A DNA stretch of 6,005 nucleotides from the NCBI GenBank assembly GCA_934437985.1, contig CAKSBI010000056.1, positions 1-6,005 of the forward strand. Direction: 5' to 3'. The translations under genes were made by a program, and so were the position numbers. Under the pieces are notes generated by a model that worked only from the letters and a program-made list of their open reading frames with translations, did no database searches and was not told where the DNA came from. Source of the DNA: an uncultured Lachnospiraceae bacterium (lineage in GTDB: Bacteria > Bacillota > Clostridia > Lachnospirales > Lachnospiraceae). This document shows, piece by piece, positions 1-5,911 of this stretch (position 1 is its first letter; every line of letters begins with the position of its first letter).

Positions 1-57
1 ATGTCCTTTCAGTTGATGATACCTATATTATATCAAAAATCATAAGAAAATGCATGA

Positions 58-633
58 ATTAATCAGCGTTTCCCTAATTATCCGGATGAAGGTAAGTTCT
101 GCCCGAATTGTGGAACCCCTAATCCGGCTGCCAATCAGCAGAATAGTAATTATCAGCAGAACGGTGGATACCAGCAGAATGGTGGTTATCAGCAGAACAG
201 TGGATACCAGCAGAATGGTGGTTATCAACAGAATGGAGGATATCAGCAGCAGGCATATAATACAGGTGGCAATGGTTACAAGGCACCTGTTAAGAACAGG
301 AATATAGCTGCAGCTATTATCCTTACAATCGTTACCTGTGGTATATATGGCATAATATGGGTTATCCAGATGGTGGATGACCTTAATACTGCCAGTGGCC
401 AGAACGATACATCGGGAGGTATTGTGTTCCTTCTCTCTATTGTAACCTGTGGTATATATATGCTGTACTGGTATTATAAGGCAGGCTCAAAGGTAGCAGT
501 TATCCGTAGCAGACAGGGATTGCCACCGAATGATTCTAATGGGATATTGTATCTGCTACTGTCAATATTTGGACTTCAAATTGTATCAATGTGTCTGATA
601 CAGTCAGAGCTTAATAATGTTGCCGGTTATTAA
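58..633 (+). CDS. DUF4234-type membrane protein with zinc-knuckle N-terminus; 5' end ambiguous or broken
   Basis: The reading frame gives about 191 residues from the first codon after the last in-frame stop (TGA at 55-57). In order it shows a zinc-ribbon half (KFCPNCGTPNP, nt 106-126 and on), a Gln/Asn/Gly/Tyr-rich linker of six-residue repeats, then three hydrophobic segments at about nt 304-366, 418-486 and 541-603. The first two segments share the sequence IVTCGIY, each followed shortly by an aromatic W, and the third ends in LIQSELN. This layout is typical of DUF4234 proteins of Firmicutes, small membrane proteins of unknown role. There is no ATG, GTG or TTG in frame before nt 370, and 370 lies at the end of the first membrane segment with no ribosome site, so it is not the start. 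The true start is lost to a frameshift or decay near nt 40-62, or is non-canonical. Family assignment is fairly sure; whether an intact protein is made is not. It is separated from pflB by a terminator. Confidence 0.6.
   Translation: MNQRFPNYPDEGKFCPNCGTPNPAANQQNSNYQQNGGYQQNGGYQQNSGYQQNGGYQQNGGYQQQAYNTGGNGYKAPVKNRNIAAAIILTIVTCGIYGIIWVIQMVDDLNTASGQNDTSGGIVFLLSIVTCGIYMLYWYYKAGSKVAVIRSRQGLPPNDSNGILYLLLSIFGLQIVSMCLIQSELNNVAGY
136..243 (+). repeat. 18-bp in-frame tandem repeat encoding QQNGGY units
   Basis: Six consecutive 18-bp units encode QQNSNY, QQNGGY, QQNGGY, QQNSGY, QQNGGY and QQNGGY, followed by a partial QQQAY. The units differ mostly at third codon positions, so they are an older repeat than a fresh slippage product. 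They form a polar, probably disordered linker between the zinc knuckle and the membrane domain. Confidence 0.9.
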
Positions 634-710
634 TACATATTAAAAAGAGACTGAGTTATTGTACCGATGTCTGCTTCGGGGTATTTGACCAGTCATTTAC
701 ATGGATTTTC

Positions 711-750
711 AGCTGCCTGGATTTTTTACCATGATCCGGGCAGCTTTTTT
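711..750 (+). terminator. Intrinsic terminator after the DUF4234 gene
   Basis: An 11-bp stem pairs AGCTGCCTGGA (711-721) with TCCGGGCAGCT (735-745), with a single G-T wobble and a 13-nt loop, and runs directly into TTTTTT (745-750). A second AGCTGC at 751-756 could pair with GCAGCT at 740-745 as an alternative. It insulates the upstream gene from the pfl promoters. Confidence 0.85.
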
Positions 751-764
751 AGCTGCAGGAAGTA

Positions 765-778
765 TTTACATATGTAAA
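765..778. promoter_or_regulatory. 14-bp perfect palindrome, possible operator upstream of pflB
   Basis: TTTACATATGTAAA is a perfect inverted repeat centred about 40 bp upstream of the first pflB -35 box. Its position and symmetry suit a dimeric regulator. It does not match the usual Rex or FNR consensus closely, and AT-rich palindromes also arise by chance, so regulator and function are unknown. Confidence 0.3.
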
Positions 779-810
779 GTGTTAACTTTTTGTGTCTTTA
801 TAAAAAGATG

Positions 811-839
811 TTGACGTACCAAAAGAAAAGATGTAATAT
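811..839 (+). promoter_or_regulatory. Distal sigma-A-type promoter for pflB
   Basis: TTGACG (811-816) is followed after exactly 17 bp by TAATAT (834-839). Transcription would start near 846 and leave a leader of about 140 nt that includes the inverted repeat at 863-908. Confidence 0.6.
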
Positions 840-862
840 GTGTCAAGGCATAGCGTGGAAAC

Positions 863-908
863 CCCGAAAATAGTAAAAGTTTTTGGCAAAACAACTTGTT
901 TTTTCGGG
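863..908. promoter_or_regulatory. Long imperfect inverted repeat in the pflB leader
   Basis: Outer arms CCCGAAAA (863-870) and TTTTCGGG (901-908) are perfect complements. Inside them AAGTT (877-881) pairs with AACTT (893-897), with further A-T pairs around a small loop. No T-run follows, so it is not a standard terminator. It lies in the leader of the distal promoter and covers the -35 region of the proximal promoter, so it could act as an RNA fold or as an operator. Confidence 0.45.
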
Positions 909-923
909 AATATATGCTATACT
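896..923 (+). promoter_or_regulatory. Proximal extended -10 promoter for pflB
   Basis: TATACT (918-923) is preceded by TGC, giving an extended -10 element. A weak -35 candidate, TTGTTT (896-901), lies 16 bp upstream. Transcription would start near 930, giving a leader of about 56 nt. Confidence 0.5.
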
Positions 924-971
924 ATCAATATTATATTATGAGGTAATATATAAAATATAAATAACAAGAAT

Positions 972-977
972 AGGAGG
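972..977 (+). promoter_or_regulatory. Ribosome binding site that fixes the GTG start of pflB
   Basis: A perfect AGGAGG stands 8 nt before GTG at 986. No ATG lies at a suitable distance, so the GTG start is well supported and strong translation is expected. Confidence 0.9.
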
Positions 978-985
978 TTTTTATC

Positions 986-3238
986 GTGAAAGATTACGAA
1001 CAGTGGGAAGGCTTTGAAGGACGTATCTGGAAAGATGAGATTAATGTACGTGACTTCATTCAGAAGAACTACACACCATATGATGGTGATGAATCATTCC
1101 TTGTAGGTCCTACAGAAGCAACAGACAAACTTTGGGGAGCTCTTCAGAAGCTTCAGAAGGAAGAGCGTGCCAAGGGTGGTGTTCTTGACTGTGAGACAGA
1201 AGTAGTTCAGGGATTGACAGCATATGGACCTGGTTATATTGATGAAGATCTTAAGGATCTTGAACAGGTTGTTGGTTTACAGACAGATAAGCCGCTTAAG
1301 CGTGCATTTATGCCTTATGGTGGTATTAAGATGGCAGTTCAGGCAGCAGAATCATATGGTTATGAGGTTAATCCTGAGCTTAAGCATGTGTTCACAGAGT
1401 ACATGACAACACATAATGATGCAGTATTTGCTGCTTACACACCGGAGATGCGTGCAGCTCGTAAGACTCATGTAGTAACTGGTCTTCCTGATACTTATGG
1501 ACGTGGACGTATCGTTGGTGATTATCGTCGTATCGCTCTTTATGGTATTGATTATCTTATTGCTGCTAAGGAAGCAGATAAGGCTAACTGTGGATGTGGT
1601 AACATGTATGATGATGTTATCCGTCTCCGTGAAGAGATCGCAATGCAGATAGAAGCTCTTAAGGGTATGAAAGAGATGGCTAAGATTTATGGTTATGATA
1701 TTTCAAAGCCTGCTAAGAATGCTAAGGAAGCAGTTCAGTGGTTATACTTTGGATATCTTGCTGCTATCAAGACACAGAATGGTGCTGCTATGTCAGTAGG
1801 ACGTGTGTCAACATTCCTTGATATCTATATTAAGAGGGATCTTGATAAGGGAATCATTACTGAGACAGAGGCTCAGGAGCTTATCGACCATATGACAATG
1901 AAGTTCCGTATGGTTAAGTTTGCACGTATCCCATCATACAATCAGCTGTTCTCAGGAGATCCTACATGGGCTACCCTTGAAGTTGGTGGTATTGGTATGG
2001 ATGGACGTTCAATGGTTACTAAGACTGATTACCGTTTCCTCCATACACTTGAGAACATGGGACCTGCACCAGAGCCTAATATCACAGTTCTTTATTCATC
2101 AGATCTTAATGATAACTTTAAGAGATATGCATCAAGGATTTCTATTGATACAAGTTCAATCCAGTATGAGAACGATGATGTTATGAAGCCTGTATGGGGT
2201 GATGATTACTCAATCTGCTGTTGTGTATCTGCAACACAGACCGGTAAGGAGATTCAGTTCTTTGGAGCTCGTGCTAACCTTGGTAAGACATTGCTTTATG
2301 CATTCAATGGTGGTTTTGATGAGAAACATCGTATTCAGGTTGGACCTAAGATGGAGCGTATCACAAGTGAGTATGCTGATTATGATGAGGTTATGGAGAA
2401 GTATGACTTCTGGCTTGACTGGTTAGCAGACATTTATGTTAACGTTCTTAACCTCATTCATTATATGCATGACAGATATTATTATGAAGCAGCAGAGATG
2501 GCTCTTATCGATACAGATGTACGTCGTACATTTGCAACAGGTATTGCAGGATTCTCACACGTTATTGATTCACTTAGTGCTATTAAGTATGCTAAGGTTA
2601 AGATCCTTCGTGATGATGAAGGCATTACTACAGGATTTGAGGTTGAGGGAGACTTCCCTAAGTATGGTAATGATGATGACCGTGCTGATGAGATCGGTGT
2701 ATGGCTTCTTAAGACATTCCTTGAGAAGATTAAGCGTCGTCACACATATCGTGATGCTGAGCCTACAACATCAATCCTTACAATCACATCTAACGTAGTA
2801 TACGGTGAGGCAACAGGTGCTATGCCTAACGGACGTGAGGCTTATACCCCATTCTCACCAGGAGCATCACCTTCATATGGAGCTGAGCAGAGTGGTCTTA
2901 TCGCATCACTTAACTCTGTTGCCAAGATTCCATATCACTGGTCACTTGATGGTATTTCTAATACACAGACAATCAATCCGGATGCACTTGGACATTCGGA
3001 GGATGAGAGGATTACTAACCTTGCACAGACACTTGACGGATACTTCGATCAGGGTGCTCATCACCTTAACGTTAACGTATTTGGTAAAGAGAAGCTCATT
3101 GATGCTATGGAGCATCCGGAGAAGGAAGAGTATGCTAACTTCACAGTTCGTGTATCAGGATATGCAGTTAAGTTTATTGACCTGACTAAGAAGCAGCAGC
3201 TTGATGTTATCGCTCGTACATGCCACGGTAGACTTTAA
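986..3238 (+). CDS. pflB: Pyruvate formate-lyase (formate C-acetyltransferase)
   Basis: This cytoplasmic glycyl-radical enzyme converts pyruvate and CoA to formate and acetyl-CoA in anaerobic sugar fermentation. It has 750 residues, close to the 760 of E. coli PflB. The catalytic cysteine pair lies in [12 protein letters not shown]; by alignment with ACCVS of E. coli the pair is Cys412-Cys413, and Cys411 makes an extra third cysteine. [10 protein letters not shown] follows, as in known PFLs. Near the C-terminus RVSGYAVKF carries the radical glycine, Gly725 (codon 3158-3160). The N-terminal PFL domain contains [21 protein letters not shown]. Start is the GTG 8 nt after AGGAGG. Codon use is biased (many GGT, CGT, GCT, CTT), as expected for a very abundant protein. 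Two promoters and a probable operator lie upstream, a strong terminator lies downstream, and the activase gene follows on the same strand. Identification is secure. Confidence 0.98.
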   Translation: MKDYEQWEGFEGRIWKDEINVRDFIQKNYTPYDGDESFLVGPTEATDKLWGALQKLQKEERAKGGVLDCETEVVQGLTAYGPGYIDEDLKDLEQVVGLQTDKPLKRAFMPYGGIKMAVQAAESYGYEVNPELKHVFTEYMTTHNDAVFAAYTPEMRAARKTHVVTGLPDTYGRGRIVGDYRRIALYGIDYLIAAKEADKANCGCGNMYDDVIRLREEIAMQIEALKGMKEMAKIYGYDISKPAKNAKEAVQWLYFGYLAAIKTQNGAAMSVGRVSTFLDIYIKRDLDKGIITETEAQELIDHMTMKFRMVKFARIPSYNQLFSGDPTWATLEVGGIGMDGRSMVTKTDYRFLHTLENMGPAPEPNITVLYSSDLNDNFKRYASRISIDTSSIQYENDDVMKPVWGDDYSICCCVSATQTGKEIQFFGARANLGKTLLYAFNGGFDEKHRIQVGPKMERITSEYADYDEVMEKYDFWLDWLADIYVNVLNLIHYMHDRYYYEAAEMALIDTDVRRTFATGIAGFSHVIDSLSAIKYAKVKILRDDEGITTGFEVEGDFPKYGNDDDRADEIGVWLLKTFLEKIKRRHTYRDAEPTTSILTITSNVVYGEATGAMPNGREAYTPFSPGASPSYGAEQSGLIASLNSVAKIPYHWSLDGISNTQTINPDALGHSEDERITNLAQTLDGYFDQGAHHLNVNVFGKEKLIDAMEHPEKEEYANFTVRVSGYAVKFIDLTKKQQLDVIARTCHGRL

Positions 3239-3297
3239 TATCGAACATTCTGTTGAATGGTTGTAATTGATTAGAGAATATCAGGTTATAATAATCA

Positions 3298-3332
3298 GCG
3301 GGGGTAAATCATTGATTTACCCCCGCATTTTT
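3298..3332 (+). terminator. Strong intrinsic terminator between pflB and pflA
   Basis: A perfect 13-bp stem (GCGGGGGTAAATC, 3298-3310, with GATTTACCCCCGC, 3314-3326) has a 3-nt loop and is followed by A then TTTTT (3328-3332). No convincing promoter is visible between it and pflA, so pflA is probably expressed by partial read-through or from a weak promoter. Either would make much less activase than enzyme. Confidence 0.9.
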
Positions 3333-3338
3333 CAGTAC

Positions 3339-3389
3339 AAGTCCGACGAAGCGGTTGCCGCGCTTGCAAGCCAGGTATTTGTCGGGCTT
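3339..3389. repeat. GC-rich palindromic element in the pflA leader
   Basis: A 9-bp outer stem pairs AAGTCCGAC (3339-3347) with GTCGGGCTT (3381-3389), with one G-T wobble. Inside are GCGG/CCGC (3351-3354 with 3358-3361) and the perfect palindrome GCTTGCAAGC (3362-3371). About 59% of its bases are G or C, well above the surrounding spacer. It ends 8 nt before the pflA ribosome site. It may be a dispersed palindromic repeat or a leader RNA fold that protects or controls pflA mRNA. I do not recognise a known family. Confidence 0.55.
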
Positions 3390-3397
3390 AAGAATAT

Positions 3398-3402
3398 GGA
3401 GG
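3398..3402 (+). promoter_or_regulatory. Ribosome binding site that fixes the pflA start
   Basis: GGAGG stands 8 nt before ATG at 3411. The upstream in-frame ATG at 3396 overlaps this site, and the still earlier ones precede or lie within the hairpins, so 3411 is the start. Confidence 0.85.
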
Positions 3403-3410
3403 TATTATAT

Positions 3411-4235
3411 ATGGAAGCAGCTAATACAACACCTATTGGCAGGATTCACTCTATTGAGTCATTTGCACTTGTTGATGGTCCGGGTGTCCGCTTTGCCGCT
3501 TTTGTTCAGGGATGCCATATGAGATGTAAGTTCTGTCATAACCCTGATACATGGAATGGTAATAATACAAAAGATTACACCGAATATACTCCTAAGGAGC
3601 TGTTTGACAAGGCGTACCGCTGTAAGCCATACTGGAAAAATAATGGTGGAATTACAGTTAGTGGTGGCGAACCTCTTCTGCAGGTTGATTTCCTTATTGA
3701 GTTTTTCAAGCTTGCAAAGCAAAAGGGTGTGCATACGACTATAGATACTTCAGGTAATCCATTTACAACAGAGGAACCATTTTACAGTAAATTTGTTGAG
3801 CTTATGGAGTACACTGATCTCGTTATGCTTGATATCAAGCAGACTGATCCTGAAGGTCACAAGGAACTTACAGGTCAGCCGGTGGATAATATTTTAGAGC
3901 TTGCAACATGGTTATCAGATCATGGCAAGGCTATGTGGATTAGAAGAGTTCTTGTTCCCGGAGTTACAGATGATCCGGAGGAGCTTGCTAATCTTAAGAA
4001 GTTTATTGATACGTTGAAGACGGTGGAACGCGTCGAGATACTTCCATATCATACACTTGGAACTTTTAAATGGGAGCAGCTTAATATCCCATATCCTCTT
4101 GAGGGTGTTGATCCGCCAACAGAAGAGGAAGTTAAAAAGGCAGAAACAATCCTTGGGATTAATAAGGAAGAACCGGCAAAAAAAGCGGCTCTTACGCCTG
4201 AACATGAGGATAGGTTGTTAAAAGGTTGTAATTAA
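3411..4235 (+). CDS. pflA: Pyruvate formate-lyase activating enzyme (radical SAM)
   Basis: PflA cleaves S-adenosylmethionine on a 4Fe-4S cluster and abstracts hydrogen from the radical glycine of PflB, switching it on under anaerobic conditions. The protein has 274 residues. The cluster motif CX3CX2C is Cys35, Cys39 and Cys42 (GCHMRCKFCHNPDTW). TVSGGEP (residues 82-88) is the GGE motif that binds the methionine end of SAM. SIESFALVDGPGVRF, MLDIKQ, WIRRVLVPG and ILPYHTLGTFKWE match the family along its length. It is somewhat longer than E. coli PflA (246 residues) because of a few extra N-terminal residues and a charged, Lys/Glu-rich C-terminal tail. The frame stays open 144 nt upstream through both hairpins, but GGAGG and the conserved N-terminus place the start here. 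It lies 172 bp after pflB. Confidence 0.96.
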   Translation: MEAANTTPIGRIHSIESFALVDGPGVRFAAFVQGCHMRCKFCHNPDTWNGNNTKDYTEYTPKELFDKAYRCKPYWKNNGGITVSGGEPLLQVDFLIEFFKLAKQKGVHTTIDTSGNPFTTEEPFYSKFVELMEYTDLVMLDIKQTDPEGHKELTGQPVDNILELATWLSDHGKAMWIRRVLVPGVTDDPEELANLKKFIDTLKTVERVEILPYHTLGTFKWEQLNIPYPLEGVDPPTEEEVKKAETILGINKEEPAKKAALTPEHEDRLLKGCN

Positions 4236-4263
4236 TGTGATTATTTGAACAAAGAATAATATA

Positions 4264-4316
4264 AGCACGTCAGCATATAACAATATATATTTGTTGTGTG
4301 ACAGGCGTGCTATTTT
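4264..4316 (+). terminator. Probable intrinsic terminator after pflA
   Basis: AGCACG (4264-4269) pairs with CGTGCT (4306-4311). Inside, TCA/TGA and AACAA (4279-4283) with TTGTT (4291-4295) extend a long, bulged stem. It is followed by ATTTTATAT, a short interrupted T-run. It lies about 30 nt after the pflA stop. Confidence 0.6.
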
Positions 4317-4670
4317 ATATAACACTGTTTTTAAAATGAATTAATTATGAATACAAGCAGGGGCAGTGTGAGTTGAAGAATATGTTGGAGCAGATGTACA
4401 GGTGTTGATGTATGAGAGAGTGTGTGCATATCTGTACGGATAGAAGCAGTATGTGAAGATTCCGGTTGCATTTTAGTTCTATGTGAGAGCATAAAAGTAT
4501 TATAGCAGGATAAAGATAGTGATTAAAGGATGAGTATGAACGGTACTATAGTAGTTTATAGTACCTGCATCGTGATGAATGGAAAAATTTTCTGCCGTAT
4601 CTCTTTTACAGTGAATCGGAAGATGTCTCTGGCCTGTTATATGGTTGTGTAATTATATTATCCTCCGGGT
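4317..4670. other. Spacer between convergent genes, no convincing gene
   Basis: About 350 bp without a supported gene on either strand. Short open stretches exist (for example + strand 4536-4652, 38 codons, weak ribosome site; and + strand 4562-4681), but none has a good start signal or recognisable product. The one clear structure is the inverted repeat at 4542-4565. No terminator with a T-run is visible for the - strand gene that ends at 4671. Confidence 0.6.
4542..4565. repeat. Inverted repeat with 9-bp perfect arms
   Basis: GGTACTATA (4542-4550) and TATAGTACC (4557-4565) are perfect complements around a 6-nt loop. No T-run follows on either strand, so it is not a standard terminator although it lies between convergent genes. 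It may be a regulatory fold, a protein site or the relic of a small mobile element. Confidence 0.6.
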
Positions 4671-4892
4671 CTATTGTCTGAGCCGGCTAATTTCTTCCTG
4701 AAGAACTTTTATAAGGTTATCTTTCTCAGCAAGGGCGTTATCTTTCTCAGCAAGGGCGTTATCTTTCTCAGCAAGGGCGTTATTCTTCTCAGCAAGTTCA
4801 TTTTCGAGACCCTTTATCTGCTCCAGGGTTTCCTGTATATATGTGTCTGTCTCCGTTTTGTAGTCTTCAAAAGTATATTCAGTACATACCAC
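4671..4892 (-). CDS. Possible internal product: 73-residue C-terminal coiled-coil protein (RpnS-like)
   Basis: Within the nuclease gene and in the same frame, a GTG codon (Val276, nt 4890-4892) is preceded at 8 nt by GAGG within GAGGTGAT, an 8-nt perfect match to the 3' end of 16S rRNA. Initiation there would give residues 276-348: a short lead (VVCTEYTFEDYK), then the coiled coil with its heptad repeats, and no catalytic residues. In E. coli, Rpn genes are reported to encode a separately translated C-terminal protein, RpnS, that binds and blocks the full-length nuclease RpnL. The layout here matches that, including a repeat-bearing helix. The caution is that Glu-Val-Met in this place is common in the family, so the ribosome site could be a by-product of protein sequence. 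This is inference and has not been shown for this family branch. Confidence 0.4.
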   Translation of the reverse strand: MVCTEYTFEDYKTETDTYIQETLEQIKGLENELAEKNNALAEKDNALAEKDNALAEKDNLIKVLQEEISRLRQ

Positions 4893-5717
4893 TGCCATCA
4901 CCTCATCTTTGTTTTTAGTCAGAAAATCTGCTAATATATTATGCTTTATACTATAGTGTATAGCATTGGCTACGGCATTGTCAATGGTCATCCTGTCATT
5001 AGTATAGGTTCGTACAATATTAATAAAATCCATATATTCTTTCAGGATAGGACAGCGTGCCAAAAGCTTTTCGTTGTGTCCTGCATTAATATTATATACA
5101 TGAACAATCAGCTGAAGTTCAGGATCGGGATCTGGTAACGTATCAGAACTAACCCTTTCAAAAGCATCAGAAAGCCGCAGTTCCTGAACATCCTCTTTCA
5201 TATTGCGGGAACCATTGTAAAATGTAATGAAATGTGGCTCAAGAATCTTAACCAGCTTCTGCTTATACAAATCGCTGTATCTGACCATGGTGCGGTACGT
5301 TTCAGTAATATAGAACAGGTTACGTAAAGGCATGTTATTGCATATGGTAGACTGTTGTTCAATAACGTATAGTTCAGACATGATTGCAAATGCAACATCA
5401 TTCTTGATACCAATAAACCAATACTTGTCTAAGGTCATTACCTGGAGATCATCAGGATTATCATAATCAGAATCATTGAGTGCATTATAAAGGCTCAGAA
5501 GTTCCTTCTTAGAACGGAATAACATGCGAAAGAGAGCATCCTTATAATTACGGTTGCGGTTTCTGCTGCTTGCTATATCTTCAAAAGTATTCTGAAGTAT
5601 TGACTGGATCTCAGCATCGGGGATATGCAGTTTGCACATGCCTTCAAGGACATCTTTCAGACCGTCCTGAAGGGTATCTAAAGTAACAGGGTTGGTGTTG
5701 GGTGTGTTTTGTGTCAT
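4671..5717 (-). CDS. Rpn/PD-(D/E)XK (PDDEXK_2) family nuclease with C-terminal coiled coil
   Basis: A 348-residue protein of the family often annotated 'PD-(D/E)XK nuclease family transposase', related to recombination-promoting nucleases (Rpn). YKDALFRMLFRSKKELLSLYNAL (residues 58-80) opens the core. GIKNDVAF holds the likely catalytic Asp107, and IEQQST holds Glu120 and Gln122 as the E-x-Q variant of the ExK motif. MPLRNLFY, ITFYNGS, RLSDAFE and NINAGHNE follow as in relatives, so the nuclease core looks complete. Residues 301-348 are a heptad-repeat coiled coil with LAEKDNA units. No transposon ends are visible, so it is more likely a stand-alone DNase, possibly a phage-defence toxin, than a working transposase. 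Start: AGGAGG is only 1 nt from the first ATG (5723) but 7 nt from the ATG at 5717, so the third codon of the long frame is preferred. A possible internal start lies at 4892. It is convergent with pflA and has its own promoter. Confidence 0.85.
   Translation of the reverse strand: MTQNTPNTNPVTLDTLQDGLKDVLEGMCKLHIPDAEIQSILQNTFEDIASSRNRNRNYKDALFRMLFRSKKELLSLYNALNDSDYDNPDDLQVMTLDKYWFIGIKNDVAFAIMSELYVIEQQSTICNNMPLRNLFYITETYRTMVRYSDLYKQKLVKILEPHFITFYNGSRNMKEDVQELRLSDAFERVSSDTLPDPDPELQLIVHVYNINAGHNEKLLARCPILKEYMDFINIVRTYTNDRMTIDNAVANAIHYSIKHNILADFLTKNKDEVMAVVCTEYTFEDYKTETDTYIQETLEQIKGLENELAEKNNALAEKDNALAEKDNALAEKDNLIKVLQEEISRLRQ
4716..4799 (-). repeat. 21-bp in-frame tandem repeat encoding coiled-coil heptads
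   Basis: Three identical 21-bp copies (4716-4736, 4737-4757, 4758-4778) and one diverged copy (4779-4799) encode successive seven-residue units of the type LAEKDNA. Identity down to third codon positions points to recent expansion. Each gain or loss of a unit adds or removes exactly one heptad, so the frame is kept and the coiled coil changes length. Confidence 0.95.
4897..4904 (-). promoter_or_regulatory. Internal Shine-Dalgarno-like site in the nuclease gene
   Basis: Read on the - strand this is GAGGTGAT, fully complementary to the anti-Shine-Dalgarno region. It lies 8 nt before an in-frame GTG (counting from GAGG), the same spacing as for pflB and pflA here. The ATG of Met274 is only 2 nt from GAGG, so GTG at 4892 is the better start. 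Confidence 0.45.
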
Positions 5718-5724
5718 GGACATT

Positions 5725-5730
5725 CCTCCT
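5725..5730 (-). promoter_or_regulatory. Ribosome binding site that decides the nuclease start
   Basis: On the - strand this is AGGAGG. The ATG at 5723 is 1 nt away, too close for initiation; the ATG at 5717 is 7 nt away and is the likely start. Confidence 0.85.
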
Positions 5731-5789
5731 GTTGTTACTATATAAAATATAGAAATAATATTTTTGTAAGACGAGGCTGCTTAAATGAT

Positions 5790-5818
5790 ATTGTAATACA
5801 ACACAAAGAAAAATGCAA
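5790..5818 (-). promoter_or_regulatory. Candidate promoter of the nuclease gene
   Basis: On the - strand TTGCAT (5818-5813) is followed after 17 bp by TACAAT (5795-5790) and then AT. Transcription would start near 5783, giving a leader of about 65 nt. The -35 box is weak and the -10 box good. Confidence 0.45.
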
Positions 5819-5911
5819 GACAAAAATAAAATATGTTATATGGATAAATATACTCCATGATCAGGTTTTCCGGGCGTTAGCCAAATGGTTATTCATATTT
5901 GTATAAAAAAC

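Noticed and set aside
370..633. Start of the DUF4234 protein at ATG 370
   Set aside because: It falls at the end of the first membrane segment, has no ribosome site, and would drop the clearly coding zinc-knuckle and linker.
1920..3185. Long alternative-frame open stretches inside pflB
   Set aside because: They overlap a strongly conserved pflB, lack ribosome sites and reflect its codon bias.
3261..3292. Promoter for pflA from TATAAT at 3287-3292
   Set aside because: The -10 is perfect, but possible -35 boxes are at 14 or 20 bp, there is no TG extension, and transcripts would begin at the terminator hairpin.
3267..3410. N-terminal extension of PflA by 48 residues
   Set aside because: The stretch runs through a terminator hairpin and a second palindrome, has no ribosome site, and the family begins near GRIHSIES. 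GGAGG at 3398-3402 marks ATG 3411.
4342..4510. Decayed coding sequence in the pflA-nuclease spacer
   Set aside because: One frame reads protein-like for short stretches but with several stops; nothing recognisable enough to call a pseudogene.
4536..4652. Small + strand gene of 38 codons
   Set aside because: Only a weak AAAGGA site, overlaps an inverted repeat, no recognisable protein features, and competing open frames exist on both strands.
5718..5723. First ATG of the nuclease frame as start
   Set aside because: It is only 1 nt from AGGAGG; the second ATG at 5717 has 7 nt spacing.
4671..5723. Insertion sequence or transposon around the 'transposase' gene
   Set aside because: No terminal inverted repeats or target duplications seen flanking the gene; the protein family is nuclease-like and the name is historical.
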